A stretch of DNA of 64,000 nucleotides, taken from positions 620,001-684,000 of the forward strand of contig NZ_JAFIQX010000002.1 of assembly GCF_017356035.1 (NCBI RefSeq). The letters run 5' to 3'. Both the position numbers and the translations under genes were made by a program. The notes under the pieces are model-generated. The model did no database searches, was not told where the DNA came from, and saw only the letters and a list, made by a program, of their open reading frames with translations. The number at the start of each line of letters is the position of its first letter. Position 1 is the stretch's first letter. Below, piece by piece: positions 6,637 to 17,039 of this stretch. This DNA is from Longitalea luteola (GTDB lineage: Bacteria; Bacteroidota; Bacteroidia; Chitinophagales; Chitinophagaceae).

Positions 6637-9600
6637 ATGCTTGTAAATATGAGTTATACGCCAGTTAATAAAGTAAGGATAGTTACGGCTGCTTCCCTGT
6701 TTGATGGTCATGATGCAGCTATTAATATTATGCGGCGCATTCTACAATCGAAAGGGGCCGAGATCATTCATTTGGGTCATAACCGGTCAGTAGCGGAGAT
6801 CGTTGAATGTGCCATTGAAGAAGATGCCCAGGGCATTGCCGTTACCAGCTACCAGGGAGGGCATGTTGAATTCTTTAAATACATGAAAGACCTGCTGGAT
6901 GAGAACGGTTGTGGGCATATTAAGATATTCGGCGGTGGCGGCGGCACCATTCTGCCCCAGGAGATCAATGAGCTGCATAATTATGGTATCACCCGTATTT
7001 ATAGTCCCGACGATGGCCGGCGACTGGGTTTGGAAGGGATGATTGAGGAGGTGATACAGCAATGTGATTTTTCTGTCAATGGCGACCCCACCCATTTTAA
7101 AAATGGATTAAAACTGGGTGAGTGGAAAGATATCAGAAAGATCTCCCGCGCTATTTCCAATGCGGAAAATAATGTGAATGGCAAGGGCGCAAAACCGGCT
7201 GCCAGTTCCAAAGCCGGCCTTCCCGTATTAGGCATTACCGGCACCGGCGGCGCCGGAAAATCATCTGTTACCGATGAGATCGTACGGCGCTACCTCAATG
7301 CATTTCCCGAAAAGACCATTGCTGTTATCTCTGTTGATCCTTCCAAAAAGAAAACAGGTGGCGCTTTGCTGGGCGACCGCATTCGCATGAACAGCATTCA
7401 CTCGCCCCGGGCATATATGCGCTCACTGGCTACCCGTGACAGCGATGTGGCATTAAGTGAACATGTGCAGGACGCGATCGATGTATGTAAAGAAGCTGCA
7501 TTCGACCTGATCATCCTGGAATCGGCGGGGGTCGGACAAAGCGATGTTAGCATCCTCGACTATTGCGATGTGAGCCTGTATGTGATGACGCCAGAATACG
7601 GCGCTGCCTCACAGCTCGAAAAGATCAACATGCTCGACTATGCCGATGTGATCGCTATAAACAAATTCGATAAAAGTGGTGCGCTGGATGCCTTGCATGA
7701 TGTCAGGAAGCAGTTTAAACGCAGCCATGGCTTATGGACGGCCAAAGATGATGAACTGCCCGTGATCGGTACCATTGCCGCCCAATTCAATGACACCGGT
7801 ATCAATGAGCTGTTTGAAAAACTGATGGTCACCATCAAAACAAAAACAGGTGTTGAATTCGGAAAGGTGGAAGTGCATGCCCATCTTAATGATACCACTA
7901 CCAAATCGCAGATCATTCCACCCAAACGCGTGCGCTACCTGTCAGAGATCGCAGAGAACAACCGGGTGTATGATTCATGGGTGCAGGAACAATGCGCCCT
8001 AGCTTCGCAGCTGTACCAGGTGCACGGTACCGTGAAGGCGGGATGTTCTTTATCAGCAGCGGCCCTTGATGAATTGATCGCCATCGAAAAGAACCTGCGG
8101 GAGAAATTACATCCCGAATGCAGAAAACTCATTGAACAGTGGCCTGCATTGTCTGCTAAATACAAAGCCGACTTCTTTGAATACCAGGTGCGCGATAAGG
8201 TGTTCAAACAACCTATGAGCACGCGATCACTTAGTGGCACCCGGATACCCAGGGTGGTATTGCCTAAATACAACGACTGGGGCGATATTTTAAGATGGCA
8301 GTTGCAGGAAAACCTTCCCGGCGAATATCCCTTTACGGCAGGCGTTTTCCCGTTAAAGCGCGAAGGCGAAGACCCAACAAGGATGTTTGCCGGTGAAGGC
8401 GGTCCGGAACGCACCAATAAACGCTTTCACTATGTATCGCTCGATCAGCCTGCGCGGCGATTGTCTACTGCCTTCGACAGTGTAACCCTGTATGGTGAAG
8501 ACCCCGCTCACCGGCCTGATATTTATGGCAAGGTGGGAAACAGCGGTGTAAGCGTTGCAACGGTGGATGATGCAAAAAAATTATACAGCGGCTTTGACCT
8601 CTGCGATCCCAAGACTTCTGTGAGCATGACCATTAATGGTCCGGCCCCCATTATACTGGCGTTCTTTATGAATGCAGCTATTGATCAGCAATGCGAAAAA
8701 TGGATCGAAGCGAATGGTGTATGGTCAATGGTGAATGATAAAATAGCAGCCAAATTTAAACATTTACCCAGGCCTGCCTATTATAATCCGGCTGCACCCG
8801 AGCGGCTGCCCGATGGCAATGATGGATTGGGTTTGAAGTTATTAGGTGTATCGGGTGAAGAAGTATTACCGGCAGGGATCTACGAGAAAATTAAGGCAGA
8901 AGCCCTGTCCCAGGTGCGTGGTACGGTGCAGGCAGATATCCTGAAAGAAGACCAGGCGCAGAATACCTGTATCTTCAGCACCGAATTCGCCCTCAAATTG
9001 ATGGGCGATGTGCAGGAATATTTTATACAACAGAAGGTTCGCAACTTTTACAGTGTGAGCATCAGCGGCTATCATATTGCCGAAGCTGGCGCCAACCCCA
9101 TTACCCAGCTGGCATTTACGCTGGCGAATGGCTTTACGTATGTGGAATATTACCTGAGCAGGGGCATGCATATTGATGAGTTTGCACCGAACCTTTCATT
9201 CTTCTTCAGCAATGGCATGGATGCAGAGTACAGCGTGATTGGCCGCGTGGCGCGGCGCATCTGGTCAAAGGCCATGAAGTACAAATACAAAGGCAATGAC
9301 CGCAGCCAGAAACTGAAATATCATATTCAAACTTCAGGGCGCAGCTTACATGCACAGGAAATTGATTTCAATGACATCAGAACCACCCTGCAGGCCTTAT
9401 ACGCTATTTACGACAACTGTAACAGTTTGCATACAAATGCCTACGATGAAGCCATAACAACACCGACAGAAGAAAGTGTTCGTCGCGCTATGGCCATACA
9501 GCTGATCATCAACCGTGAACTGGGCAGCGCCAAAACGGAAAATTTTATCCAGGGCTCATTTTTAATTGAAGAATTGACCGACCTGGTGGAAGAAGCCGTG

Positions 9601-10017
9601 CTGGCAGAGTTCGACCGTATTACAGAGCGCGGCGGAGTGCTCGGCGCCATGGAGCGGATGTATCAACGTAACAAGATCCAGGAAGAAAGTTTATATTACG
9701 AAAGCCTCAAGCACAGTGGTGAATTACCCATCATAGGGGTGAATGCTTTCCTGAATAAGAAAGGAAGTCCCACCGTTTTGCCAGGCGAAGTAATTCGCAG
9801 TACTACGGAAGAAAAAGAACAACAGATCCAGAACCTGCACGCATTCTGGAAACGGAATGAAAGCAGGTCGGCGGAGATGTTGAACCGGTTAAAGAAAGTG
9901 GCCATCAACAATGGAAATATTTTTGAGGAGTTGATGGAAACCGTTAAGTATTGTTCCCTGGGGCAAATAACCCATGCCTTGTTTGAAGTAGGTGGACAGT
10001 ACCGCAGAAACATGTAA
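6637..10017 (+). CDS. icmF: Fused isobutyryl-CoA mutase / G-protein chaperone (IcmF)
   Basis: This 1126-residue single-chain acyl-CoA mutase has three parts in order. First is a B12-binding domain with the DGH signature (23-25). Second is a MeaB-like GTPase with Walker [10 protein letters not shown] (202-210), [24 protein letters not shown] and NKFD. Third is a C-terminal TIM-barrel mutase (from about 560) with [12 protein letters not shown] and [16 protein letters not shown]. It uses adenosylcobalamin to interconvert isobutyryl-CoA and n-butyryl-CoA, and some members act on pivalyl- or isovaleryl-CoA. The G domain protects and loads the cofactor. The length is normal for IcmF. ATGs at 6637 and 6649 are both possible starts. 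It is transcribed alone, divergent from the fucose operon. Confidence 0.93.
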   Translation: MLVNMSYTPVNKVRIVTAASLFDGHDAAINIMRRILQSKGAEIIHLGHNRSVAEIVECAIEEDAQGIAVTSYQGGHVEFFKYMKDLLDENGCGHIKIFGGGGGTILPQEINELHNYGITRIYSPDDGRRLGLEGMIEEVIQQCDFSVNGDPTHFKNGLKLGEWKDIRKISRAISNAENNVNGKGAKPAASSKAGLPVLGITGTGGAGKSSVTDEIVRRYLNAFPEKTIAVISVDPSKKKTGGALLGDRIRMNSIHSPRAYMRSLATRDSDVALSEHVQDAIDVCKEAAFDLIILESAGVGQSDVSILDYCDVSLYVMTPEYGAASQLEKINMLDYADVIAINKFDKSGALDALHDVRKQFKRSHGLWTAKDDELPVIGTIAAQFNDTGINELFEKLMVTIKTKTGVEFGKVEVHAHLNDTTTKSQIIPPKRVRYLSEIAENNRVYDSWVQEQCALASQLYQVHGTVKAGCSLSAAALDELIAIEKNLREKLHPECRKLIEQWPALSAKYKADFFEYQVRDKVFKQPMSTRSLSGTRIPRVVLPKYNDWGDILRWQLQENLPGEYPFTAGVFPLKREGEDPTRMFAGEGGPERTNKRFHYVSLDQPARRLSTAFDSVTLYGEDPAHRPDIYGKVGNSGVSVATVDDAKKLYSGFDLCDPKTSVSMTINGPAPIILAFFMNAAIDQQCEKWIEANGVWSMVNDKIAAKFKHLPRPAYYNPAAPERLPDGNDGLGLKLLGVSGEEVLPAGIYEKIKAEALSQVRGTVQADILKEDQAQNTCIFSTEFALKLMGDVQEYFIQQKVRNFYSVSISGYHIAEAGANPITQLAFTLANGFTYVEYYLSRGMHIDEFAPNLSFFFSNGMDAEYSVIGRVARRIWSKAMKYKYKGNDRSQKLKYHIQTSGRSLHAQEIDFNDIRTTLQALYAIYDNCNSLHTNAYDEAITTPTEESVRRAMAIQLIINRELGSAKTENFIQGSFLIEELTDLVEEAVLAEFDRITERGGVLGAMERMYQRNKIQEESLYYESLKHSGELPIIGVNAFLNKKGSPTVLPGEVIRSTTEEKEQQIQNLHAFWKRNESRSAEMLNRLKKVAINNGNIFEELMETVKYCSLGQITHALFEVGGQYRRNM

Positions 10018-10077
10018 GTATCGGAATATAATCTAGTTATTGTTCAGCGCAGAAAGCCAGGCAGAACGTTCAGGAGG

Positions 10078-10860
10078 TTATACTTTCTGGCACTTCTTCC
10101 TGGTTTTCTTCTTTGCAGGTTTGACTGGTTTGCCATAAAGCACCTGGCAATTCTCACAATAGAAGGTGCGCCGGTTGGTTTTGCCCAGGGTCTTTTTAAT
10201 GGCGGGAATATTACATCGCGGACAGGTCTTTTTGGTATGGATGAGCCAATGCTTTTTCAGCACAAATGCTTTTTTCCATTCCAGGAAGTCGTAACTGTAA
10301 TTACAGGCTTCCCTGATCAGTTCGGTAAGCTTGCGCGGCGGAAGGGCGCCAACGGCGTTCTCAGGATGAACGCGGATCCGGAACAATACTTCATTTTTAA
10401 TAATGTTGCCAACGCCTGCAAAAATGTTTTGATCGAGTAAGGCATCTACGACCAGTTGATCAGGTTGGGCTTTTAATTTCTTTTTTGCTTTTTTTTCATC
10501 CCAGCTTTCATTGAGCACGTCACCGCTCCAGTCATATACTTCCTCAGGGTCTGCATCCAGTTCCCTGATGGCACAGGCATACAGGTACAGGTCGCCGTTA
10601 CTAAAGTGCAGGTGAAGCCGGGGTACTTTTTTCGTTTCTTCGTTAATGCTGTAAGAACCAAAAAGGAGAAAGTGCACGCGCAGGGTTTTCTTAGGCAAAC
10701 AGATCAGGAAATGTTTGCCCCAGCTTTTGAAGTCGGTTACTTTCTGGTTTACGAGGGCTTCTTTATCGATTTTACTATTGCCGGTTGCAGACAGGATCTT
10801 TTTCCCTACAAAAGACTGTACGGCTTCTTTGAGAATGACAATGCTGGGCCCTTCAGGCAT
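10078..10860 (-). CDS. Fpg/Nei family DNA glycosylase (endonuclease VIII-like)
   Basis: This 260-residue base-excision repair glycosylase/AP lyase has the catalytic PEGPSI N-terminus (P2, E3), an H2TH DNA-binding segment LLDQNIFAGVGNIIKNEVLF (141-160) and a C-terminal zinc finger with C213/C216 and C235/C238. The tail is Lys-rich and unstructured, likely non-specific DNA binding. The start with PEG and the Nei-like core favour oxidised-pyrimidine removal, but Fpg-like specificity cannot be excluded. It is a monocistronic minus-strand gene between icmF and a small membrane protein. Confidence 0.9.
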   Translation of the reverse strand: MPEGPSIVILKEAVQSFVGKKILSATGNSKIDKEALVNQKVTDFKSWGKHFLICLPKKTLRVHFLLFGSYSINEETKKVPRLHLHFSNGDLYLYACAIRELDADPEEVYDWSGDVLNESWDEKKAKKKLKAQPDQLVVDALLDQNIFAGVGNIIKNEVLFRIRVHPENAVGALPPRKLTELIREACNYSYDFLEWKKAFVLKKHWLIHTKKTCPRCNIPAIKKTLGKTNRRTFYCENCQVLYGKPVKPAKKKTRKKCQKV

Positions 10861-10936
10861 ACTGATCGACTATTTATTACAGAATGTTTAACAGTAGAAA
10901 AAGAAGTGGTAGCTGTGTACCCAATTCCACAATCTG

Positions 10937-11131
10937 TTATGTTGCCTTGTCGCGGGTATTGCGGATAAGACCAATACCGGCAAAGAAAAAAATAGCGCCT
11001 AAAACACCATATAGAATGATTTGCTTAATGTTATGTGTATTGGCGCCACCGTTCATAAAGTTAACGCCCGCCAGTATAAGTCCCACAATACCAAGCAGTG
11101 CAAGGACCATCCCTAAGACTCTTTTTTCCAT
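10937..11131 (-). CDS. DUF3185-like small membrane protein
   Basis: This 64-residue protein has two hydrophobic helices (about 5-25 and 37-57) joined by a short polar loop NGGANTHN. It matches the pattern of the DUF3185 family (MEKRVLGMVLALLGIVGLIL...). No catalytic residues are visible. It is probably an inner-membrane protein of unknown role. It is unlinked to the flanking glycosylase, and the start is the only ATG available. Confidence 0.7.
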   Translation of the reverse strand: MEKRVLGMVLALLGIVGLILAGVNFMNGGANTHNIKQIILYGVLGAIFFFAGIGLIRNTRDKAT

Positions 11132-11281
11132 ATAAATGTTTTATTGTTAATATGGCAAAGGGTGTGCCCGGGAGGGCTGGGTGTACATTATTGATTTACA
11201 TGTCCAAATTCCATTATATTTGCCATTATATAATTTTATCTGCTGGACCATGCTCCGCAAACACCTAAATACCATTTCATC

Positions 11282-12535
11282 TTGCGCTTTACAGAATTCG
11301 GTTTTCACCCTGATCTATTAGAAGGCATAGAAGCCTCCAATTACGAGAATGCTACTCCGGTACAGGAGCAGGTAATACCACCCATCCTGGCTGGAAAAGA
11401 TATTATAGCCTCTGCACAAACCGGTACCGGAAAAACGGCCGCTTTTCTGCTGCCCCTTATCCATCGCCTGCTCAGCCACCGCATTGAAGGGCAGGTGGGT
11501 GCGCTGGTGATTGTGCCTACCCGTGAGTTGGCGATACAAATTGCCCAACACCTGGAAGGACTTGCGTACTTTACCAATCTCAGTTCAATTGCCGTGTACG
11601 GCGGAAATGATGGAAGTAATTTTGTGGCCGAGAAAAAGGCGCTGCAAACCGGTACCGACATTGTTATTTGCACACCCGGCCGCATGATCGCCCACCTGAA
11701 CATGGGATATGTACAATTTAAACAATTACAGTTCCTGGTGCTGGATGAAGCCGACCGTATGCTCGATATGGGCTTTTCAGATGATATCAATAAGATCATA
11801 GCAGCCCTGCCTGCCAAACGGCAAACCTTGTTGTTTTCGGCTACCATGCCCGAAAAGATCAGGCAACTGGCAAGGAAGATCCTCACCAATCCGGCTGAGA
11901 TCAATATTGCCATTTCAAAGCCGCCGGAAAAGATCGTGCAGAAAGCCTTTATAGTGTATGAACCGCAAAAACTACCGCTGTTAAAGGATATCCTCAAAAA
12001 TGTTCCGTTCAAAAGCGCCCTTGTCTTTTGCAGCCGCAAGCAAAGTGTAAAATCATTGGTGCGTGAATTGCAACGGGCCCGTTTTCAGATCGCCGAAATA
12101 CACAGCGACCTTGAACAGGCGCAACGGGAAGACGTTTTGAATGGATTTACCAGCGGACGTATACCCATACTGGTGGCAACCGATATCTTGAGCCGTGGTA
12201 TCGACATCGATACCATCGACCTGGTCATTAATTACGACGTGCCACGCGATGCAGAAGATTATGTACACCGCATCGGCCGTACGGCCAGGGCCGAAGCAGA
12301 CGGTATGGCCTTCACCCTCGTAAGCCAGGCGGAACAGAATAAATTCGCCATCATTGAAAAACTGATCGGCAAGGAAGTAGAAAAGGCGGCGGTGCCGGAG
12401 GAGTTCGGCAGCACACCTGAGTATAAACCGCAGCTTCGCCAAAAAAATAATGGCGGTGGAAAAAGAAGGTATTATAATCATGGTAAACCGCAGGGCAACT
12501 CAAATAAGGGAAGGCCAAGGGGGAATAAAGCGTAA
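11282..12535 (+). CDS. DEAD-box ATP-dependent RNA helicase, RhlE-like
   Basis: This 417-residue DEAD-box helicase has a Q motif (TPVQEQVIPP), Walker A AQTGTGKT (45-52), PTRELA, TPGR, VLDEADRML, SAT, and C-terminal ILSRGIDID and HRIGRTARA motifs. A basic Gly/Asn-rich tail follows and is likely to bind RNA. It should remodel rRNA or mRNA duplexes. The start is a TTG at 11282: an in-frame stop lies at 11231-11233 and there is no in-frame ATG between it and the conserved TEFGFHPDLL segment. The stop is 13 bp from the convergent DUF763 stop. Confidence 0.92.
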   Translation: MRFTEFGFHPDLLEGIEASNYENATPVQEQVIPPILAGKDIIASAQTGTGKTAAFLLPLIHRLLSHRIEGQVGALVIVPTRELAIQIAQHLEGLAYFTNLSSIAVYGGNDGSNFVAEKKALQTGTDIVICTPGRMIAHLNMGYVQFKQLQFLVLDEADRMLDMGFSDDINKIIAALPAKRQTLLFSATMPEKIRQLARKILTNPAEINIAISKPPEKIVQKAFIVYEPQKLPLLKDILKNVPFKSALVFCSRKQSVKSLVRELQRARFQIAEIHSDLEQAQREDVLNGFTSGRIPILVATDILSRGIDIDTIDLVINYDVPRDAEDYVHRIGRTARAEADGMAFTLVSQAEQNKFAIIEKLIGKEVEKAAVPEEFGSTPEYKPQLRQKNNGGGKRRYYNHGKPQGNSNKGRPRGNKA

Positions 12536-12548
12536 AGGTAGAGTGCTC

Positions 12549-13766
12549 TTAAAACAACCTCAACTGCACACCCTTCGACGCCTTTCTCGTTGGTGGTTGT
12601 GCTTTGCCCATTACCGTTCTGCCGCCATAACGCCATGACTCGTTACGTTCCTTTTCAATGAGCTGCTCGAAATTATCGTTGGGGATGAAATTCTCTTCTG
12701 CTTTTTGCGCCAGTTCCGTCAATTTCTTTATAGCCTGCAGTTTATCGCTTTGGCCGATCTTCGCTTTCTGTACAGCAGTGTGTAATGTATGAATGGTTTC
12801 ATCGTATACTTTGGTGGGAACAGGGAACGGATGTCCGTCCTTACCACCATGTGCAAACGCAAACCGGGCCGGGTCTTTGAACCGGGTATTCGTTCCATGA
12901 ACGACTTCGCTTACCAGCGCCAGTGATTGCAGCGTGCGGGGCCCCATACCTTCCAGCAATAATAATTCTTCAAAATCAGCCGGACTTTTTTCATGCGTTA
13001 ACCACAACATGGCGCCCAGTCTTTTCAGGTCAACATCCTTCGCGCGCACATCGTGGTGGGCTGGTAGTACAAGTTGTTGTATTTCTGATAAGAGTTCGTT
13101 GGGCGATTCTTTGGATAAGGTCAATATGCCTGAACGGGCAGGCGCTGCTTCTTTATCGACCAGGTTGAGAATACTGGATGATTGCAAACCACAGATGGCC
13201 GTGTGCGGTTCATTGACGAATGACTGCAACTGCTGGGAGTGCCAGTGATAACGCCGCGCCGTGCCGGTGTTGTCATTCATCCCCTGTTGTATCACTGCCC
13301 ATTGTCCTTCATTACTCACAATAAAGTTATGCAGGTATAATTGAAAACCATCCTGGATGGCGGTGTTATCGACTTTGGCGCTCAGCTTGCTGGCGTGAAC
13401 CAGTTGCCGCGCATCGAGGCCGGTCTGTTCACCAATGGCCATTAACTCATTGGGCACCTGGCGGGAATGTTTGCCTTTTCCGCCACAGATATAAATACCC
13501 AGTTCTTTTGCATGCGGATTGATGGCCTTCTTTAATGCACCTAATACTGAAGTGGTAATGCCTGAAGAATGCCAGTCCATACCCATTACAGCGCCGAGGC
13601 TTTGGAACCACCAGGGGTCGCTCATTCGCCTGATCCAGTCGGCTTTTCCGTATTCCATGAGCACTACCTCCGTGATGGCCAGGCCGAGTTTGGCCATACG
13701 TTCAGCCAGCCATGGCGGAACGGCGCCATAGTGCAAAGGGAGATCAGCAGTGCCTGAGCGTTTCAT
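12549..13766 (-). CDS. DUF763 family protein with C-terminal clamp-like motif
   Basis: This 405-residue protein matches DUF763 (MKRSGTADLPLHYGAVPPWL start; YICGGKGKHSRQ; HAGKDGHPFPV). A LLLEGMGPRTLQSLALVSEVVHG stretch resembles a helix-hairpin-helix DNA-binding element. The biochemical function is unknown. The last five residues, QLRLF (401-405), match the beta-clamp-binding consensus QL[SD]LF closely, and they are preceded by a flexible basic/Pro segment. Its promoter overlaps an operator-like palindrome similar to that of umuD at 23.8 kb. I infer a DNA-repair or replication-associated role. The family call is firm and the role speculative. Confidence 0.85.
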   Translation of the reverse strand: MKRSGTADLPLHYGAVPPWLAERMAKLGLAITEVVLMEYGKADWIRRMSDPWWFQSLGAVMGMDWHSSGITTSVLGALKKAINPHAKELGIYICGGKGKHSRQVPNELMAIGEQTGLDARQLVHASKLSAKVDNTAIQDGFQLYLHNFIVSNEGQWAVIQQGMNDNTGTARRYHWHSQQLQSFVNEPHTAICGLQSSSILNLVDKEAAPARSGILTLSKESPNELLSEIQQLVLPAHHDVRAKDVDLKRLGAMLWLTHEKSPADFEELLLLEGMGPRTLQSLALVSEVVHGTNTRFKDPARFAFAHGGKDGHPFPVPTKVYDETIHTLHTAVQKAKIGQSDKLQAIKKLTELAQKAEENFIPNDNFEQLIEKERNESWRYGGRTVMGKAQPPTRKASKGVQLRLF

Positions 13767-13768
13767 AA

Positions 13769-13807
13769 TGCTAACAAAGTTAGTAAATAAAAAGGCATAA
13801 AGGCAAA
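13769..13807 (-). promoter_or_regulatory. DUF763 promoter with overlapping operator-like palindrome
   Basis: On the minus strand TTTG (13804-13807), 21 bp and TAACTTTG (13775-13782) form a full-consensus Bacteroidota promoter. The leader to the ATG at 13766 is very short. A palindrome TACTAAC-TTT-GTTAGCA (13769-13785, one mismatch) covers the -7 element, as expected for a repressor site. It has the same half-site and 3-bp gap as the perfect palindrome upstream of umuD. Confidence 0.6.
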
Positions 13808-14427
13808 AAGGGGCTTGGGGACAAGCGCAGGGGAGTGACCAGCCCGGTCACTCCTTGCCATACTTATTTTTCTATGCCTGTGGATCAGAGGGGCCTCATC
13901 TTTTTTCCGGTTTGGGTTTTCATCTGGTTACAACGACGATCACAAGGCCTGCTGGCAATCGCCTGCAACCAACAAGGATATTATGCTACCGGGGCTCCCT
14001 GGCAATGGGATCTGTTATCCCTGATCTCCTGCGCTCTGTTAATGAACAAGCTGTGGTGTTCGAACTAACGATACTCAAAACTAACAGGTAGTCTTTTATG
14101 TTATGCATCCATGTGTGTGAACTGCGGATTTATGCATGTGAAACCAAACTTTCGGGGTGGTGAAATGCAGGAGATAAAATAAACATATAATGAAGAAGAC
14201 TCTGCAACAAACATGCTCATGTAAAGATCAGTGATGCAAACAAACAATTGTAAGTAATGGGAGGGATAAACGATTTTTTGCTTTAATGATGAAACATTTA
14301 TTATTCTACCTGATAAATAGAAAAATATTACAACAACAAATTATAACGTTGCTATGTTATAACGCAACCGTTAATAGTAATTATTTACCGTTTGTGTAGA
14401 CGGTAGCAACATACTGTAACACACAAA
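13808..14427. other. Intergenic stretch without a convincing gene
   Basis: This spacer between DUF763 and the TonB receptor holds a hairpin GGAGTGACC-agccc-GGTCACTCC (13832-13854) without a clear T-tract. Short plus-strand frames at 13835-14091 have no recognisable features. An AT-rich part with TATAACGTTGC...GTTATAACGCAAC repeats lies at about 14340-14370. These could be upstream control elements of the receptor gene. Nothing else was seen. Confidence 0.5.
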
Positions 14428-14435
14428 TACTTTTG
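14428..14435 (+). promoter_or_regulatory. -7 element of the TonB receptor gene
   Basis: TACTTTTG matches TAnnTTTG perfectly and would place transcription start about 20 nt before the ATG at 14462. No good -33 TTTG is seen at the usual spacing, so an activator may be needed. Confidence 0.5.
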
Positions 14436-14461
14436 CCGACTAAACTGCAAATATTTTATTC

Positions 14462-16936
14462 ATGAAAAAGTTGATTTTGTTAGCATTGCCTATGTTGTTT
14501 TGTGCAGCTATGACCAAAGCACAACAGGTTACAGGTAATGTTAAAGATGATCAGGGAAAGGCCTTATCGGGAGCAACTGTAGCACTTAAGAAAATAAAAG
14601 ACTCAGCATTGGTGAAACTGGCTGCTACGAATACAGCAGGTCAATATTCATTTACCGGAATTACTGCGGGAACTTATTTTGTAGCTGTATCCTACACTGG
14701 TCATATTGCAAAAAATTCAAGAGCGTTTGATGTAAGTGGCACTGCTGATGTTACAGCACCGGATGTGGCGCTCACCAAAGCTGCCGGTCAGCTGAAAGAA
14801 GTGGTTGTAGCCGCCCGCAAACCCATGGTTGAAGTGAAGGCCGATAAAACCATTTTAAATGTAGAAGGAACTATTAATTCAGTAGGCCAGGATGCCCTGG
14901 AACTGTTGCGCAAAGCACCCGGCGTAGTAGTTGATAAAGACGATAACCTTACGTTAAGCGGTAAAAGCGGAGTTCAGGTATATATAGACGGGCGCCCGAC
15001 ACCGCTGACCGGAAAAGACCTGTCGGATTATCTCAAAACACTGCAGTCTTCATCCGTTGAAGCCATCGAGATCATAACCAACCCTTCAGCCAAATACGAA
15101 GCAGCCGGTAATGCCGGGATCATCAATATCAGGCTGAAAAAGAATAAGTCGTTTGGAACCAATGGCTCGGTAAATGCGGGTTACAACCAGGGTATTACAC
15201 CAAAATACAACGGCGGCATTTCATTGAACCACCGCAATAAGAATGTTAACCTGTTTGGTAATTACAGCTATAGTGACAATACCAATGAGAACAATATCAA
15301 TTTACGCCGTGAGGTTCTGGATACGTTGTTCGATCAAAGGTCAAAGTTGAATATCGACAACAGGAGCCACAATTTCAAGGCAGGTATGGATTATTTCATT
15401 AATAAGAGAAGTACAATAGGCATTATGGCCAACGGTTCTTTCTCTGACATGGACCTTAATAACTATAGCCGTACCGATATCTCTTATATGCCAACGAAAC
15501 AGCTCGACAGGATCCTGGTGGCCGATAATACAAATAAGAATATTAAGAATAACATTAATGGCAACCTGAATTACCGGTATGCCGATTCTTCCGGTCATGA
15601 GCTGAATATAGATGCAGACTATGGCGCTTACCGCAATAAAAGCGATCAGTTTCAGCCTAACTTCTACTCTGATCCGAATGATAACCCTACCTACAACCGG
15701 ATATATCACATGTATGCGCCAACAGATATAGATATATACAGCGCTAAAGTGGATTATGAACAGAATTTCAAAAAAGGACGTTTGGGCCTGGGCGGTAAAA
15801 TATCTTTTGTTGAAAGCAGCAATGATTTTGACCGGTACGATGTAGATGATATTATTTTAAGGAACGAAACACTGGATACTTCGCGTAGTAATAACTTCCT
15901 TTATAAGGAGAACATCAATGCAGGGTATATCAATTACAACAGGCAGTTCAAAGGGTTTATGATCCAGGCTGGTGTGCGGGTTGAGCATACGCATGCCACC
16001 GGCCGTTCCCAGGGGTTTGCCTGGAATGGGACTGAGTATGTTGAATACGATTCAACGTTTACCCGCGATTATACGAATGTGTTTCCAAGTGCAGCCATTA
16101 CGTTCAATAAAAACCCGATGAACCAGTTCAGCTTTACGTTCAGCCGGCGTATCGACAGGCCTAACTACCAAAACCTGAATCCTTTTGAATTCAAGCTCGA
16201 TGAGTATACTTACCAAAAAGGAAATACCGAACTAAGGCCGCAGTACACCAATAGCTTTGGTATCACCCATACCTATAAATACCGCTTGAATACTACCTTG
16301 AACTATAGCCATGTAAAAGATATCTTCTCGCAACTGGTTGATGTGACTGAAAAATCAAAATCTTTCGTCACCCAGAAAAACCTGGCAACGCAGGATATCG
16401 TGAGCCTGAATATCAGCTATCCGTTCCAGTATAAATGGTATAGCATCTTTGGTAACCTGAATGCTTACTATTCACATTACAAGGCTGATCTGGGCGTTGA
16501 CCGTAAAGTTGACCTCGATGTGTATGCCTTTACCTTCTTTGCACAACAAACCTTCCGCTTGGGCAAAGGCTGGACGGGTGAAATGAGCGGTTTTTATTCT
16601 TCTCCCTCCATCTGGCAGGGAACGATCAAGAGCAGTAAGATCTGGAGTATAGATGGTGGAATATCAAAAACTGTGTTAAAGGGCAATGGAACAGTTAAAG
16701 CATCTGTAAGCGATCTTTTCAGAACCCTGAAATGGAGAGGAACGAGCGATTTTGCCGGTCAGCATACATTGGCCAGCGGTAATTTTGAAAGCCGCCAGTT
16801 GAAACTGAACTTCACTTACCGCTTTGGTAACAGTCAGGTGAAAGCGGCCCGTCAACGCAAGACCAGCCTGGAAGAAGAAAACAAACGTGCAGCCGATGGT
16901 CAGGGTGGTGGAATAGGCGGTGGAAGTCCGAAATAA
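14462..16936 (+). CDS. TonB-dependent receptor, outer membrane beta-barrel family
   Basis: This 824-residue protein starts with a signal peptide (MKKLILLALPMLFCAAMTKA). A carboxypeptidase-regulatory-like Ig domain follows (about 22-110, VTGNVKDDQGKALSGATV), then a plug with the VVVAARKP and IEIITNPSAKYEAAGNAGIINI motifs, and an OMP_b-brl_3-type barrel rich in aromatic/Asn beta strands. It would import a TonB-energised ligand across the outer membrane. No SusD partner is adjacent, so a glycan substrate is not indicated and peptides or metal complexes are possible. The C-terminal tail after the barrel is charged and Gly-rich (GGGIGGGSPK). It is monocistronic with its own terminator. Confidence 0.9.
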   Translation: MKKLILLALPMLFCAAMTKAQQVTGNVKDDQGKALSGATVALKKIKDSALVKLAATNTAGQYSFTGITAGTYFVAVSYTGHIAKNSRAFDVSGTADVTAPDVALTKAAGQLKEVVVAARKPMVEVKADKTILNVEGTINSVGQDALELLRKAPGVVVDKDDNLTLSGKSGVQVYIDGRPTPLTGKDLSDYLKTLQSSSVEAIEIITNPSAKYEAAGNAGIINIRLKKNKSFGTNGSVNAGYNQGITPKYNGGISLNHRNKNVNLFGNYSYSDNTNENNINLRREVLDTLFDQRSKLNIDNRSHNFKAGMDYFINKRSTIGIMANGSFSDMDLNNYSRTDISYMPTKQLDRILVADNTNKNIKNNINGNLNYRYADSSGHELNIDADYGAYRNKSDQFQPNFYSDPNDNPTYNRIYHMYAPTDIDIYSAKVDYEQNFKKGRLGLGGKISFVESSNDFDRYDVDDIILRNETLDTSRSNNFLYKENINAGYINYNRQFKGFMIQAGVRVEHTHATGRSQGFAWNGTEYVEYDSTFTRDYTNVFPSAAITFNKNPMNQFSFTFSRRIDRPNYQNLNPFEFKLDEYTYQKGNTELRPQYTNSFGITHTYKYRLNTTLNYSHVKDIFSQLVDVTEKSKSFVTQKNLATQDIVSLNISYPFQYKWYSIFGNLNAYYSHYKADLGVDRKVDLDVYAFTFFAQQTFRLGKGWTGEMSGFYSSPSIWQGTIKSSKIWSIDGGISKTVLKGNGTVKASVSDLFRTLKWRGTSDFAGQHTLASGNFESRQLKLNFTYRFGNSQVKAARQRKTSLEEENKRAADGQGGGIGGGSPK

Positions 16937-16955
16937 GTGTAGCTTCAATAATAAG

Positions 16956-16988
16956 AAAATCCTTCCCACACCGGGGAGGATTTTTTTT
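16956..16988 (+). terminator. Intrinsic terminator of the TonB receptor gene
   Basis: AAAATCCTTCCC and GGGGAGGATTTT form a stem with one mismatch around an ACACC loop, followed by eight T residues. It starts 20 bp past the stop codon at 16936. Confidence 0.85.
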
Positions 16989-17039
16989 GCTTATCAATTC
17001 TTCCCTACTTTGCAGGCATTGTAAATAAAACCGTTCACT

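Noticed and set aside
6484-6711. Minus-strand frame over the fucose/icmF intergenic region
   Set aside because: It covers promoter and inverted-repeat sequence and the icmF start, and the predicted protein has no recognisable features.
13835-14091. Two overlapping plus-strand frames in the spacer after DUF763
   Set aside because: Two frames of similar length overlap, neither resembles a known protein, and composition is not coding-like.
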